From Halocatena pleomorpha (GTDB lineage: Archaea > Halobacteriota > Halobacteria > Halobacteriales > Haloarculaceae): DNA of 64,000 nt. The DNA lies in NCBI RefSeq assembly GCF_003862495.1, contig NZ_RRCH01000029.1, forward strand, positions 93,153-157,152. Reading direction: 5' to 3'. The position numbers and the translations under genes are program-made. This document shows, one piece after another, positions 8,790 to 17,653 of this stretch; within the stretch, counting starts at the first letter, position 1, and the number at the start of each line of letters is the position of its first letter. The notes beneath the pieces were generated by a model. That model was not told the DNA's origin. It ran no database searches and saw only the letters and a program-made list of their open reading frames with translations.

Positions 8790-9656
8790 TCAGTAGAACT
8801 CTCGGACGAGATCCATCGCGTCGTCGGGTGCGCCGTCGGGGATATCCGCCATGTTTTCGGTCAATCCGTGGGCTTCGTTGTAGGACGTGCTCTCTTCGTC
8901 CTGGTAGATGACGCCTTGGTATTCAGCGTCATTGTCGAGGATAGCCTCCGTGGCTTGGTCGTAATCAGAGGCGTCGTACTCCTCGTCTTCGTCGAGATCG
9001 ACCAGTGAATCACGGAAGTAATCGTACGTGTCCACGTCGTTGAACGTCACACACGGGCTGTACACATTGACGAAGCCAAAGCCGTCGTGTTCGACTGCTT
9101 GTTTAACGATCTCAGCGTGGCGCTGGGCGTCAGAAGAGAACGACTGAGCGATGAACGTCCCACCAGCCGCGAGCGCGAGCGCGAGCGGATTGACGGGGGC
9201 TTGTTTCGGCCCTTCGGGAGAGGTTGATGTCTCGAAGTCCTCCCGGCTCGTCGGGGAGAACTGCCCCTTGGTCAGGCCGTAGATCCGGTTGTCCATGACG
9301 ACGTACGTCATGTCCATGTTTCGCCGGACCGCGTGAATGAAGTGGCCGACACCGATGGAGTAGCCATCACCGTCGCCGCCGGCGACCATCACTTCTAGTT
9401 CGGGGTTTGCGGCTTTCACGCCGATTCCGACCGGGAGCGCACGACCGTGAACGCCGTGGAGCGCGTATGAATGCATGTACGTCCCGATCTTTCCCGAGCA
9501 ACCGATCCCGGCGACGACAAACGTGTTATCGGGATCATTGCCCGTTTCCGCGAGCGCTTTCATCATACCGTTCATCGTCCCGAAGTCACCACAGCCGGGA
9601 CACCACGTGGGTTGCTTGTCGGATTTGAAATCAGTGAATCGAACGTCTGAGCTCAT
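8790..9656 (-). CDS. korB: 2-oxoacid (2-oxoglutarate):ferredoxin oxidoreductase, beta subunit
   Basis: The thiamine-diphosphate and iron-sulfur subunit of the CoA-dependent oxidative decarboxylase that replaces the 2-oxoglutarate dehydrogenase complex and passes electrons to ferredoxin. In the 288-residue product I see the Cys pair WCPGCG near the N-terminus, GIGCSGK, and the ThDP-binding GGDGDGYSIG...N segment (residues about 93-130). The ATG at 9656 overlaps the korA stop by 4 nt (ATGA), fixing the start and implying coupled translation. The length matches the haloarchaeal KorB rather than the longer PorB, so 2-oxoglutarate is the likelier substrate, though this is inference. Confidence 0.93.
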   Translation of the reverse strand: MSSDVRFTDFKSDKQPTWCPGCGDFGTMNGMMKALAETGNDPDNTFVVAGIGCSGKIGTYMHSYALHGVHGRALPVGIGVKAANPELEVMVAGGDGDGYSIGVGHFIHAVRRNMDMTYVVMDNRIYGLTKGQFSPTSREDFETSTSPEGPKQAPVNPLALALAAGGTFIAQSFSSDAQRHAEIVKQAVEHDGFGFVNVYSPCVTFNDVDTYDYFRDSLVDLDEDEEYDASDYDQATEAILDNDAEYQGVIYQDEESTSYNEAHGLTENMADIPDGAPDDAMDLVREFY

Positions 9657-11416
9657 GCTGTCACCTCCGTGCCCGTTGCGAGCACGTCTTTGATCTCGGA
9701 TGCGAGTTCGTCGGCCTTGAACCGAACGCCGTTGTATTTGTTGATCCGGTCGACGCGGGAAAGCGTGTCGTGTTCGAGGAGATCCGCGAACTGCCCACCG
9801 GCGTTGCATTCAACAACGATCACTTCATCGGCGTTCTCAATCTCTTCGGTCAGATCCGCCCGGGGGAACATGTACGAACAGGAGAGGAACCGAACGGAGA
9901 TCCCATCGTCTTCGAGGAAATCCAGTGCCTCGCGGATCGCGCCCTCGTTCGATCCCCACGAGATGACGAGCGTGTCCGAGTCCTCCTCACCGAACTCGCG
10001 GTACTCCCAGTTTTCGCGTTCGATCGCGGTTTCGACCTTCCGTGTGCGCTTGTCAACCTGCTCGATACGGACATCCGTATCCTCGGTCCGCCGACCGAGT
10101 TCGTCGTGTTCCAATCCCGTCGTCATGTGAGCGCCGCCGGACGTGCCGGGCAGCGTTCGGGGACTGATGCCGTCGTCGGTCGGGTAGTGGGGCTGGAACT
10201 GTCCTTGGTCGTTCTGCCATGCTTCTACGTCCGACGGTTCGACGAGATTACCGCGCTCGATCTCGACCTCGTCCATGTCGAACTCCTCGGGTGCGAACGT
10301 CTGCTCGGTAACTGCGAGCGAGAGGTCGCTCGTAACGTACACCGGCACCTGGTATTTCTCTGCGAGATTGAACGCTTCGACGGTTTTGTGGAAACACTCT
10401 GCGACCGTCGTTGGCGCAAGCACAAATCGAGGGACTTCACCGTGTCCACCATATAATAACTGATTGAGATCGCCCTGTTCCTGTTTGGTCGGCATCCCTG
10501 TGGAGGGCCCCGAGCGCATCACGTCACAAATGACCAACGGCGTTTCAGTCGTTGCGACCAACCCGAACGTCTCGGTCATCAGGTCGATGCCCGGTCCCGA
10601 GGTCGCTGTCATCGAGCGTGCACCAGCCCGCGCCGCCCCGAGTGCGAGGTTGATCGCTGATAGCTCGTCTTCTGCTTGGATGACAGACCCACCGTAGCGC
10701 TCGATCCGGCCGGTGAGATACTCCATCACGTCCGTGGCTGGCGTGATCGGATAGCCGGCGTAAAACCGACAGCCGGCGGCGATCGCTCCCATGCCGATCG
10801 CCTCGTCGCCGTTCAAGAGCACGTAGTCGTTGTCCGTCGTTTCGAGTTCGTACTCGAAGTCGTGATCGTAGTTTTCCGTAACGTACTCCTGTCCGAGCCG
10901 TGCGGCCTCCTTGTTGTTCTCGACGATTGAGGTGCCTTTGTCACCGAACCGCTTTTCTAAGGACTCGTCCAGTTTCTCGATCGGGAACGACGCGACTTCA
11001 CAGGCTACACCAAGCGCGACGACGTTGCGCATGATCGCGCCGCCGGCGTCCTCTGCGAGGCTCTTGAGCGGGACATCGAGCCCGATCATCTCGTCCGGGA
11101 TCTCGAGATCCTGCATCGTCGTGCGTTCACCGTCGTAGATGATGACACTCCCCTCGTGTAGCTCATCGAGATTCTCATCCACCGTGCGCTGGGTGAGCGC
11201 GATCAGGATGTCGAGCCGGTCGACAACGCTCTCGACTTGCTCCACCGACGTTCGAACTTTGTACGCCGTGTACCCGCCACGGATCCGTGACGCGAAATCC
11301 TTAGACGTGAACACGTGCCGCCCTGCCCGCGAGAGGGCTTGCGCAAATATTTTCCCCGTTGAATCGATGCCATCGCCAGCTTCGCCGCCGATGGCCCAAT
11401 TGAGATCTTTGTGCAT
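9653..11416 (-). CDS. korA: 2-oxoacid (2-oxoglutarate):ferredoxin oxidoreductase, alpha subunit (gamma-alpha fusion)
   Basis: The 587-residue large subunit of the same enzyme. The N-terminal gamma domain (about 1-190) starts with the GGEAGDGIDSTGK motif; the alpha domain follows, with YPITPATDVMEYL (about residues 219-231), GARSMTATSGPGIDLMTE and MRSGPSTGMPTKQEQGD, the conserved substrate/ThDP-side loops, and a C-terminal transketolase-like domain with VISWGSNEGAI. The gamma-alpha fusion is the normal haloarchaeal layout. It is the first gene of the korAB operon; the 270-bp upstream region holds AT-rich stretches and a GTGACGTCAC palindrome. Confidence 0.95.
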   Translation of the reverse strand: MHKDLNWAIGGEAGDGIDSTGKIFAQALSRAGRHVFTSKDFASRIRGGYTAYKVRTSVEQVESVVDRLDILIALTQRTVDENLDELHEGSVIIYDGERTTMQDLEIPDEMIGLDVPLKSLAEDAGGAIMRNVVALGVACEVASFPIEKLDESLEKRFGDKGTSIVENNKEAARLGQEYVTENYDHDFEYELETTDNDYVLLNGDEAIGMGAIAAGCRFYAGYPITPATDVMEYLTGRIERYGGSVIQAEDELSAINLALGAARAGARSMTATSGPGIDLMTETFGLVATTETPLVICDVMRSGPSTGMPTKQEQGDLNQLLYGGHGEVPRFVLAPTTVAECFHKTVEAFNLAEKYQVPVYVTSDLSLAVTEQTFAPEEFDMDEVEIERGNLVEPSDVEAWQNDQGQFQPHYPTDDGISPRTLPGTSGGAHMTTGLEHDELGRRTEDTDVRIEQVDKRTRKVETAIERENWEYREFGEEDSDTLVISWGSNEGAIREALDFLEDDGISVRFLSCSYMFPRADLTEEIENADEVIVVECNAGGQFADLLEHDTLSRVDRINKYNGVRFKADELASEIKDVLATGTEVTA

Positions 11417-11507
11417 ACTGTTTCAAACGTACCTCTCGCCGGTCCAAAAGACTTCTGAATGCTTAATATCGATTCTACCAAAATTGCAATAATAGTGTCA
11501 TAAATAC

Positions 11508-11517
11508 GTGACGTCAC
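11508..11517. promoter_or_regulatory. Perfect 10-bp palindrome in the korA/FAD-oxidoreductase divergent region
   Basis: GTGACGTCAC is a perfect palindrome set in AT-rich DNA 92 bp before korA and about 210 bp before the oxidoreductase gene. In a divergent promoter region this is a reasonable transcription-factor site, but no haloarchaeal regulator is recognised for it. Confidence 0.3.
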
Positions 11518-11725
11518 AATAATCGAATTATCACGGCTATAACGCGCTGATATAGGCGTGAAATGCATATTTTGAATCTCCGAATTTGATTCACTCATCG
11601 TATTTATCAATATAGTATATTCAGTTATATCAGATTATTATGATGGTCCGAATACGACGTTCGGCGTCCCTTTCATCACTGCCGTAATGCAGTGGACTAA
11701 CGTGTGTGGACGGAAACGGGAATGT

Positions 11726-12379
11726 ATGAACGCTACCCCCGTTCCAGTGGTGTCGGTTCAATCCGTTGGGAGTGACGCCGTCGCTCTTGAACTCCGTTCT
11801 CCGGAGGGCTTCGACGCCCGACCGGGACAGTTCGTCAAATTGTCAGCCACGGTCGACGGCGAAGATGTCTCTCGGTTCTACACGATCTCCTCGCCGCATA
11901 TCACGGAGACGTTCGAGACGACGCTGACGATCGATCCGACAGGAACGTTCGGTCCGTATCTCTCGGAGTTGGAGTCGGGTGACACGATCGGTGTGGCTGG
12001 GCCATTCGGGGACGCCTATTACGAAGACGAGGCACAGACGCTCATCGTCGCGGGCGGCCCTGGAGTCGGTCCGGCTGTCGGGATTGCAGAACGGACCTTG
12101 ATGGACAGCGGAGAAACAGCCATCGTGTACGTCGACGAGGACCCGATCCACGAACAGCGTCTCAGTGCGCTGTCAGAGCAAGGGGCGACGGTGTTCGTCG
12201 TCTCCGATAGCGACGCCCTCCCATCAGCAATCGAGGAGGCGACGGACGGCACGGAGCCACAGCCGTTCGTGTACGGGTTTGCTGACTTTCTCGAAGTAGC
12301 AACCGATGCCCTCGGTGCTGCTGGTGTGGATACGGACACGGCCAAAACAGAGAACTTCGGTCCTGCTCCCGACGCGTAG
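11726..12379 (+). CDS. FAD/NAD(P)-binding ferredoxin reductase-like protein
   Basis: A 217-residue oxidoreductase of the ferredoxin-NADP reductase superfamily. The N-terminal beta-barrel FAD domain has the flavin-binding RFYTISSP motif (about residues 51-58) and a GTFGPYL phosphate loop; the C-terminal nucleotide domain has the VAGGPGVGPA loop (about 110-119). It moves electrons between NAD(P)H and an unnamed carrier; the [2Fe-2S] domain found in longer relatives is absent. The start MNATPVPVV at 11726 is preferred over an ATG at 11687, which would add 13 residues without similarity. It is followed closely by a small membrane protein. Confidence 0.8.
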   Translation: MNATPVPVVSVQSVGSDAVALELRSPEGFDARPGQFVKLSATVDGEDVSRFYTISSPHITETFETTLTIDPTGTFGPYLSELESGDTIGVAGPFGDAYYEDEAQTLIVAGGPGVGPAVGIAERTLMDSGETAIVYVDEDPIHEQRLSALSEQGATVFVVSDSDALPSAIEEATDGTEPQPFVYGFADFLEVATDALGAAGVDTDTAKTENFGPAPDA

Positions 12380-12431
12380 CCACGCGCTCTGGAGTCGGTA
12401 CCGTTTCGGTCGCCTATCACGTGGTGTCGCT

Positions 12432-12641
12432 ATGCGACGCCAAACGTACGGCACGCTTTCGGTCATCGCGTTCACTCTGATCCTCGTGAGCTTCGTGATC
12501 CTCGGGTTTTCGCGCATCGTCCTTCCCTACCGGACCGCACGAATGCTTGCTGCCCCGACGCTGTTAGTGGGGTTCGCACTCGTCTGCTTTCTGTTCATTC
12601 AGGGCGTTCTTTCGTGGATCGGTGTGAGCCGTCTCCAATAA
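12432..12641 (+). CDS. Small membrane protein, two predicted helices
   Basis: A 69-residue protein starting MRRQTYGTLSVIAF with two hydrophobic stretches (about residues 8-29 and 41-63). It begins 52 bp after the flavoprotein stop on the same strand and could share its transcript. It resembles single-domain haloarchaeal membrane proteins of unknown role; no catalytic or metal motif is visible. Confidence 0.6.
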   Translation: MRRQTYGTLSVIAFTLILVSFVILGFSRIVLPYRTARMLAAPTLLVGFALVCFLFIQGVLSWIGVSRLQ

Positions 12642-12764
12642 CGACTCGCGGTCCGTCGTGAACGATCGTCCACCCCACAGATCGTACGGAAGAGCGTGTA
12701 AATCGCCCGATTCACGGGACCAATCCGAAGCCACGTAGTTTTTAACACAGCAGCCAGTACTCTG

Positions 12765-12911
12765 CCGTAACCGAGAGCACGGTCGCCCCTGGGTGCAAGC
12801 GGGCGACCGGCGAGCGGCAACTGCCGAAAGACACGATTGTTCTCGCCGGTGGACTGTACGGTCGCATGACGCGACGATTGCGCCTTCGGGCGGCGTACTC
12901 GGAGGTCTACA
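12765..12911 (+). promoter_or_regulatory. Structured leader upstream of RNase J
   Basis: A TATA-like box (GTTTTTAAC, about 12735-12743) would start a transcript near 12765, leaving a leader of about 145 nt, long for a haloarchaeon. It holds four consecutive hairpins: GGTCGCCC/GGGCGACC (12781-12808, 8 bp), CGGCA/TGCCG (12815-12826), GTCGC/GCGAC (about 12861-12875) and CGCC-TTCG-GGCG (12881-12892, a UUCG tetraloop). The region has no convincing ORF. It may control RNase J expression or be a separate small RNA. Confidence 0.45.
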
Positions 12912-14264
12912 ATGGAAATCGAAATCGCAACGATCGGTGGATACGAGGAGGTTGGCCGCCAGATGACGGCTGTCCGCACCGGAGACGACGTGATCGTCTT
13001 CGATATGGGGCTGAACCTCTCACAGGTACTGATACACGACAACGTCGAGACCGAGCGGATGCACAGTCTCGATCTCATTGACATGGACGCGATCCCGGAC
13101 GATCGCGTGATGTCGGATCTCGAAGGCGACGTACAGGCGATCGTTCCGACTCACGGACACTTGGATCACATCGGGGCGATATCGAAGCTCGCACACAGAT
13201 ACGACGCGCCCATCGTCGCCACGCCGTTCACGATCGAACTGGTGAAACAACAGATTCAGTCCGAAGAGAAGTTCGGGGTGAACAACGACCTCGTGAAGAT
13301 GAGCGCGGGTGAGACCCGTCAGATCGGGGATTCGGGCAACGTCGAACTGGAGTTCGTCAACGTCACCCACTCGATCATCGACGCCATCAACCCCGTTGTT
13401 CACACACCGGAAGGGTCGATCGTTTATGGGCTGGACAAACGCATGGATCACTCCCCAGTCATCGGTGATCCGATCGATATGCAGCGGTTCCGTGAGATCG
13501 GCCGGGAAGGCAATGGCGTGCTCGCGTACATCGAGGACTGTACCAACGCGGGACGGAAGGGCCGCACACCGAGTGAGTCCGTCGCGCGCAGCCATCTCAA
13601 GGATGTGCTGTACAGCATGGAGGACTACGACGGCGGTATCGTCGCCACCACGTTCTCCAGTCACATCGCGCGCGTTCGGAGTCTCGTCGAGTTCGCTGAC
13701 GACATCGGTCGGCAGCCGGTGTTGCTCGGTCGATCGATGGAGAAATACTCCGGGACGGCCGAACGATTGGACTTCGTTGACTTCCCGGAGGGACTGGGGA
13801 TGTACGGCCACCGGAAATCCGTCGATCGGACGTTCAAGCGGATCATGAACGAGGGGAAAGAGGATTTCCTCCCCATCGTCACGGGGCACCAGGGTGAGCC
13901 GCGCGCGATGCTCACGCGGATGGGGCGCGGTGAGACTCCCTACGAGCTTTCAGATGGAGACAAAGTGGTGTTCTCAGCACGGATCATTCCCGAGCCGACC
14001 AATAAGGGCCAGCGCTACCAGTCTGAGCGTCTCCTCAATATGCAGGGCGCGCGGATCTACGATGATGTCCACGTCTCTGGTCACCTGAGCGAAGAAGGTC
14101 ATTATGAGATGCTCCAAGCCCTCCAGCCCCAACACGTTATTCCAGCCCACCAGAGCATGGAGGGCTTTGCGCCCTACGCCGACCTCTGTCGGTCACAAGG
14201 GTACACGCTCGGGCGTGATCTTCACGTAACTAGCAATGGAAACATGATTCAACTCGTAGAGTAA
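12912..14264 (+). CDS. rnj: Ribonuclease J (archaeal 5'-3' exoribonuclease)
   Basis: A beta-CASP metallo-beta-lactamase that degrades RNA 5' to 3' and takes part in mRNA turnover and 5' processing. The 450-residue protein has the zinc motif H81-G-H83-L-D85-H86, a VTHSI motif (about 154-158), the beta-CASP domain (about 200-350, with FSSHIARV and [12 protein letters not shown]) and the C-terminal PAHQSMEG motif. It starts with [15 protein letters not shown], typical of haloarchaeal Rnj. idsA follows after 26 bp, and gltX after that, the order usual in haloarchaea, although the mevalonate-pathway kinases often found upstream are absent here. Confidence 0.95.
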   Translation: MEIEIATIGGYEEVGRQMTAVRTGDDVIVFDMGLNLSQVLIHDNVETERMHSLDLIDMDAIPDDRVMSDLEGDVQAIVPTHGHLDHIGAISKLAHRYDAPIVATPFTIELVKQQIQSEEKFGVNNDLVKMSAGETRQIGDSGNVELEFVNVTHSIIDAINPVVHTPEGSIVYGLDKRMDHSPVIGDPIDMQRFREIGREGNGVLAYIEDCTNAGRKGRTPSESVARSHLKDVLYSMEDYDGGIVATTFSSHIARVRSLVEFADDIGRQPVLLGRSMEKYSGTAERLDFVDFPEGLGMYGHRKSVDRTFKRIMNEGKEDFLPIVTGHQGEPRAMLTRMGRGETPYELSDGDKVVFSARIIPEPTNKGQRYQSERLLNMQGARIYDDVHVSGHLSEEGHYEMLQALQPQHVIPAHQSMEGFAPYADLCRSQGYTLGRDLHVTSNGNMIQLVE

Positions 14265-14290
14265 ATCCGTTACTACGCACCAGTACAACT

Positions 14291-15325
14291 ATGAGCTCGA
14301 TAGACCGCGACCGAGTAACCGCGGCCCTCACCAAGCGTCGTGGTCTCGTGAACGACGCCCTGACTGAGACGCTCCCGATCGATCACCCTGAACAGCTGTA
14401 TGCTGCCTCCCGCCACCTGCTGGACGCAGGCGGGAAGCGGCTCCGGCCGAGTGTGCTGTTGCTCGTCGCAGAGGCGCTCACCGACACCGCCCCGTTGAAC
14501 GATGAGTACCGATCGTTCGGTCCACAGGACATCGATATCATGAGTGCGGCTGTGAGCGTTGAGATTATCCAGTCGTTCACGTTGATCCACGACGATATTA
14601 TGGACGATGACGACCTTCGACGAGGAGTGCCGTCGGTCCACGAGGCGTACGATCTCGACACCGCGATCCTTGCCGGCGACACCCTCTATTCGAAGGCCTT
14701 TGAGTGTATGCTCGACACCGGCGCGTCGGCCAGCCGAAGCGTCCGCGCACTCGAAGAACTAGCGACGACCTGCACGGAGATCTGCGAGGGCCAAGCGCTC
14801 GATGTGGCCTTCGAACGAAACGACGGAGTCACGACCGCCGAGTATCTCGAAATGATCGAGTTGAAAACGGCCGTCCTGTACGCCGCGGCAGCGAGCATCC
14901 CAGCGATCTTGCTCGGCGCTGACGACAAAACCGTTGAAGCCCTACACCAGTACGGCATCGATGTTGGGATGGCCTTTCAGGTGCAGGACGATCTCCTTGA
15001 TCTCACAGTGTCGAGTGAGCGACTCGGCAAGCAACGCGGAAGCGATCTCGTTGAGGGCAAACGAACGCTCATCACGCTCCACGCCAAAGAGCAAGGCATC
15101 GACGTTGATGGACTCGTTACCACAGATAGCGTAGATTCAGTGACCGAACACGACATTGAGACCGCCGTGGATGTGCTTGAAGAGGCCGGCAGCATCGAGT
15201 ACGCACGGAACACGGCGCGGGATCTGATCACGAACGGAAAGAACCGCCTCGATGTACTCCCCGACTGTGAGGCCCGGACCGTACTAGAGGACATCGCAGA
15301 TTACCTCATCGAACGACGGTATTGA
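14291..15325 (+). CDS. idsA: Geranylgeranyl/farnesyl diphosphate synthase
   Basis: A prenyltransferase that condenses IPP with allylic diphosphates to make the C20 (or C25) chain of archaeal ether lipids and isoprenoid quinone and carotenoid precursors. The 344-residue all-helical protein has the two aspartate-rich motifs: HDDIMDDDDLRRG (first Asp at residue 101) and FQVQDDLLDL (Asp at 233), plus GGKRLRP for the diphosphate. The first motif carries the two-residue-longer DDxxxxD spacing seen in several chain-length classes. It is in the rnj-idsA-gltX cluster. Confidence 0.93.
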   Translation: MSSIDRDRVTAALTKRRGLVNDALTETLPIDHPEQLYAASRHLLDAGGKRLRPSVLLLVAEALTDTAPLNDEYRSFGPQDIDIMSAAVSVEIIQSFTLIHDDIMDDDDLRRGVPSVHEAYDLDTAILAGDTLYSKAFECMLDTGASASRSVRALEELATTCTEICEGQALDVAFERNDGVTTAEYLEMIELKTAVLYAAAASIPAILLGADDKTVEALHQYGIDVGMAFQVQDDLLDLTVSSERLGKQRGSDLVEGKRTLITLHAKEQGIDVDGLVTTDSVDSVTEHDIETAVDVLEEAGSIEYARNTARDLITNGKNRLDVLPDCEARTVLEDIADYLIERRY

Positions 15326-15373
15326 CACGCCCGATCCACGCCGGTTTTGATCCCCCGTCGTTTCTCTACACGC

Positions 15374-17092
15374 ATGGACGACGATCTCAGAGAGCGCATC
15401 GAGCGCAAGGCGGAGGTGAGCGCGCTGTACAACGCGCTCAAGCACAACAACGAAGCGCAGGTCGGAGCGATCATGGGTCCGCTCATGGGCGAGAATCCGG
15501 AATTTCGGGCGCACGGGGATCGGGTCCCTGAAATCATCGCACCGATCATCGATCGGATCAACGCCTTGTCTCCGGCTGAGCGCCGCGAGCGGCTCGCAGA
15601 ACTCGACCCGGACCGGCTCACAGAACTCACCGCCGAGACCGAGACTGACGAGGACCACGATCCGCTGGGTGAACTTCCTAACGCCGACGCGTACGACGAG
15701 ATCCGGATGCGACTGGCCCCGAATCCCAACGGACCGTGGCACCTCGGCAACGCTCGGATGCCGGCTGTCATTGGAACGTACAAAGACCGGTACGACGGCT
15801 GGATGCTGTGTCGATTCGACGACACCGATCCTGAAACCAAACGCCCGGATCTCGACGCCTACGGCGACATCCTTGACGCCATAGAGTATCTTGGATTCGA
15901 ACCGGACGCGGTGATCCGCGCCTCCGACCGGCTTGAAACGTATTATGAATACGCACGCGAACTGATCGAACTAGGGGGGGCGTACACATGCACCTGTTCG
16001 GCGGAAACGTTCTCGGAGCTAAAAAACGCCGGAGAGCCGTGCCCACACCGCGCAAAGGACATCGAGACCGTTATGGAGGAGTTCGAAGCGATGATCGCTG
16101 GCGAGTACGATCCCGGCGACATCGTACTGCGGGTCCGAACCGATATCGAGCACAAAAACCCCGCGCTCCGTGACTGGGCCGCCTTCCGGATGATCGATAC
16201 GCCACATCCCCGCGAGGAGGCAGCCGGCTATCGGTGCTGGCCGATCTTGGATTTCCAGAGCGGGATCGACGACCAACTCATGGAGATTTCACACATCATC
16301 CGAGGGATCGACCTTCAAGACTCAGCGCGCAGACAGCGGTTCCTCTATGAGTACTTCGACTGGGAGTATCCCGAAGTGGTCCACTGGGGGCACGTGCAGA
16401 TCGACGCCTATGACGTGAAGATGAGCACCTCGACGATCAAAGGTCTCATCGCGGAGGGGGAACTTGACGGCTGGGACGACCCACGCGCGCCGACGCTCGC
16501 AAGCCTTCGAAAGCGCGGAATACAAGGTGAGGCGATCGTTTCGGCGCTCGTCGAACTCGGAACCTCGACGAGCGACGTGGATCTTGCGTTGTCAGCGGTG
16601 TACGCTGCTAACCGCGAACTGATCGACGACGACACCGACCGCGCGTTTTTCGTTCGGGACGGCGTCGAAAAGCCCGTAGTGAACGGACCGGACGCCGGAA
16701 CGCCGCCCGTTCATCCCGACTACGACGAGCGAGGTGACCGAACCATTCCCGTCGATGGTGCCGTCGTCGTCGAACCGGCAGACGTACCGCCCAACGGCGA
16801 ACGCGTCTGGCTCAAAGGGTACGGCTGCGTCCGGCATACCCGCGACGCATTCGAGTTCACCGGTGATGGGATCGACGCCGTCAGAGAGGAGGATGTTCCG
16901 GTCGTTCATTGGGTCCCTGCGGATGAGAACGTTCCGCTCACCCTACGGACCATGGACGGACCGGTGACGGGACACGCAGAGCCCGGTCTCCGGGAGTACG
17001 CCCCCGATGACATCGTCCAGTTCGAACGCGTCGGGTTCGCTAGGATCGATGCGATGAACGACGACGCCGTCGCCTACTTCGCTCACCCCTAA
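15374..17092 (+). CDS. gltX: Glutamyl-tRNA synthetase (archaeal class I, non-discriminating type)
   Basis: Charges tRNA-Glu, and in archaea also tRNA-Gln for later amidation by GatDE. The 572-residue enzyme has an archaeal N-terminal extension, the HIGH-equivalent PWHLGNAR (His at 123), a CTCSAETF...CPHR cluster that could bind zinc (about residues 204-222), the KMSKS-equivalent KMSTS (Lys at 349) and a C-terminal beta-barrel anticodon domain. The start MDDDLRERIERKAEV at 15374 was preferred over an in-frame ATG at 15347, because the family begins with this helix. It lies 48 bp after idsA. Confidence 0.95.
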   Translation: MDDDLRERIERKAEVSALYNALKHNNEAQVGAIMGPLMGENPEFRAHGDRVPEIIAPIIDRINALSPAERRERLAELDPDRLTELTAETETDEDHDPLGELPNADAYDEIRMRLAPNPNGPWHLGNARMPAVIGTYKDRYDGWMLCRFDDTDPETKRPDLDAYGDILDAIEYLGFEPDAVIRASDRLETYYEYARELIELGGAYTCTCSAETFSELKNAGEPCPHRAKDIETVMEEFEAMIAGEYDPGDIVLRVRTDIEHKNPALRDWAAFRMIDTPHPREEAAGYRCWPILDFQSGIDDQLMEISHIIRGIDLQDSARRQRFLYEYFDWEYPEVVHWGHVQIDAYDVKMSTSTIKGLIAEGELDGWDDPRAPTLASLRKRGIQGEAIVSALVELGTSTSDVDLALSAVYAANRELIDDDTDRAFFVRDGVEKPVVNGPDAGTPPVHPDYDERGDRTIPVDGAVVVEPADVPPNGERVWLKGYGCVRHTRDAFEFTGDGIDAVREEDVPVVHWVPADENVPLTLRTMDGPVTGHAEPGLREYAPDDIVQFERVGFARIDAMNDDAVAYFAHP

Positions 17093-17185
17093 CTCGGCCC
17101 GTCACACAATAATGACGCGACACAGGCGACTTGATAACAGCCGGGAACACGTTTAAGTGTCTGCCAACGAACCATCTAGTTATCA

Positions 17186-17515
17186 ATGCCTATCGATCCA
17201 CAGTTCGAAGAAAACAAAGAGCACGTCGGGGAGGAGAACGGCGTAGACGTTTGGGGACCGACCGACCCGCCGGAGGAACTCGGTATCCACGGCACGCACG
17301 TCGCTGTCGACTACGACATCTGCGTCGGTGACGGCGCGTGTCTTGAGGACTGCCCGGTAGACGTTTTCACGTGGGTCGATACGCCCGACCATCCTGAAAG
17401 CGAAATCAAAGCCGAACCGACACACGAAGCCCAGTGCATCGACTGTATGCTCTGTGTTGATGTCTGCCCTGTCGACGCCATCGATGTCGATCCCGGCCGC
17501 GCTGGACGCATCTAA
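17186..17515 (+). CDS. Sulfolobus-type [3Fe-4S]/[4Fe-4S] ferredoxin
   Basis: A 109-residue soluble electron carrier. The first cluster site reads C46-x2-D49-x2-C52-x3-C56-P, with Asp in place of the second Cys, so it should hold a [3Fe-4S] or Asp-ligated [4Fe-4S] cluster; the second, C84-x2-C87-x2-C90-x3-C94-P, is a full [4Fe-4S] site. The N-terminal extension (IDPQF...VGEENGVDVWGP...LGIHGT) and the loop VDTPDHPESE match the Sulfolobus zinc ferredoxin, but of its zinc ligands only the His in LGIHGT is kept. It precedes the etf operon by 138 bp and is a plausible partner for it and for KorAB. Confidence 0.9.
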   Translation: MPIDPQFEENKEHVGEENGVDVWGPTDPPEELGIHGTHVAVDYDICVGDGACLEDCPVDVFTWVDTPDHPESEIKAEPTHEAQCIDCMLCVDVCPVDAIDVDPGRAGRI

Positions 17516-17653
17516 CCGCCTGAACGAGTCGCTCGTTGCCTTCTGGTCAACTTTTAGTAGTTACTAGTTCATTCCCATTAACCATATAAAATTTGATGTC
17601 TTGGTAAAAAGCTATTAACGTCCCGTGGTAGTCATAGCCAGACAGGGAAACTG

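Noticed and set aside
13020..13889. 289-codon minus-strand frame across RNase J
   Set aside because: Antisense shadow of the RNase J gene, which has its full zinc motif.
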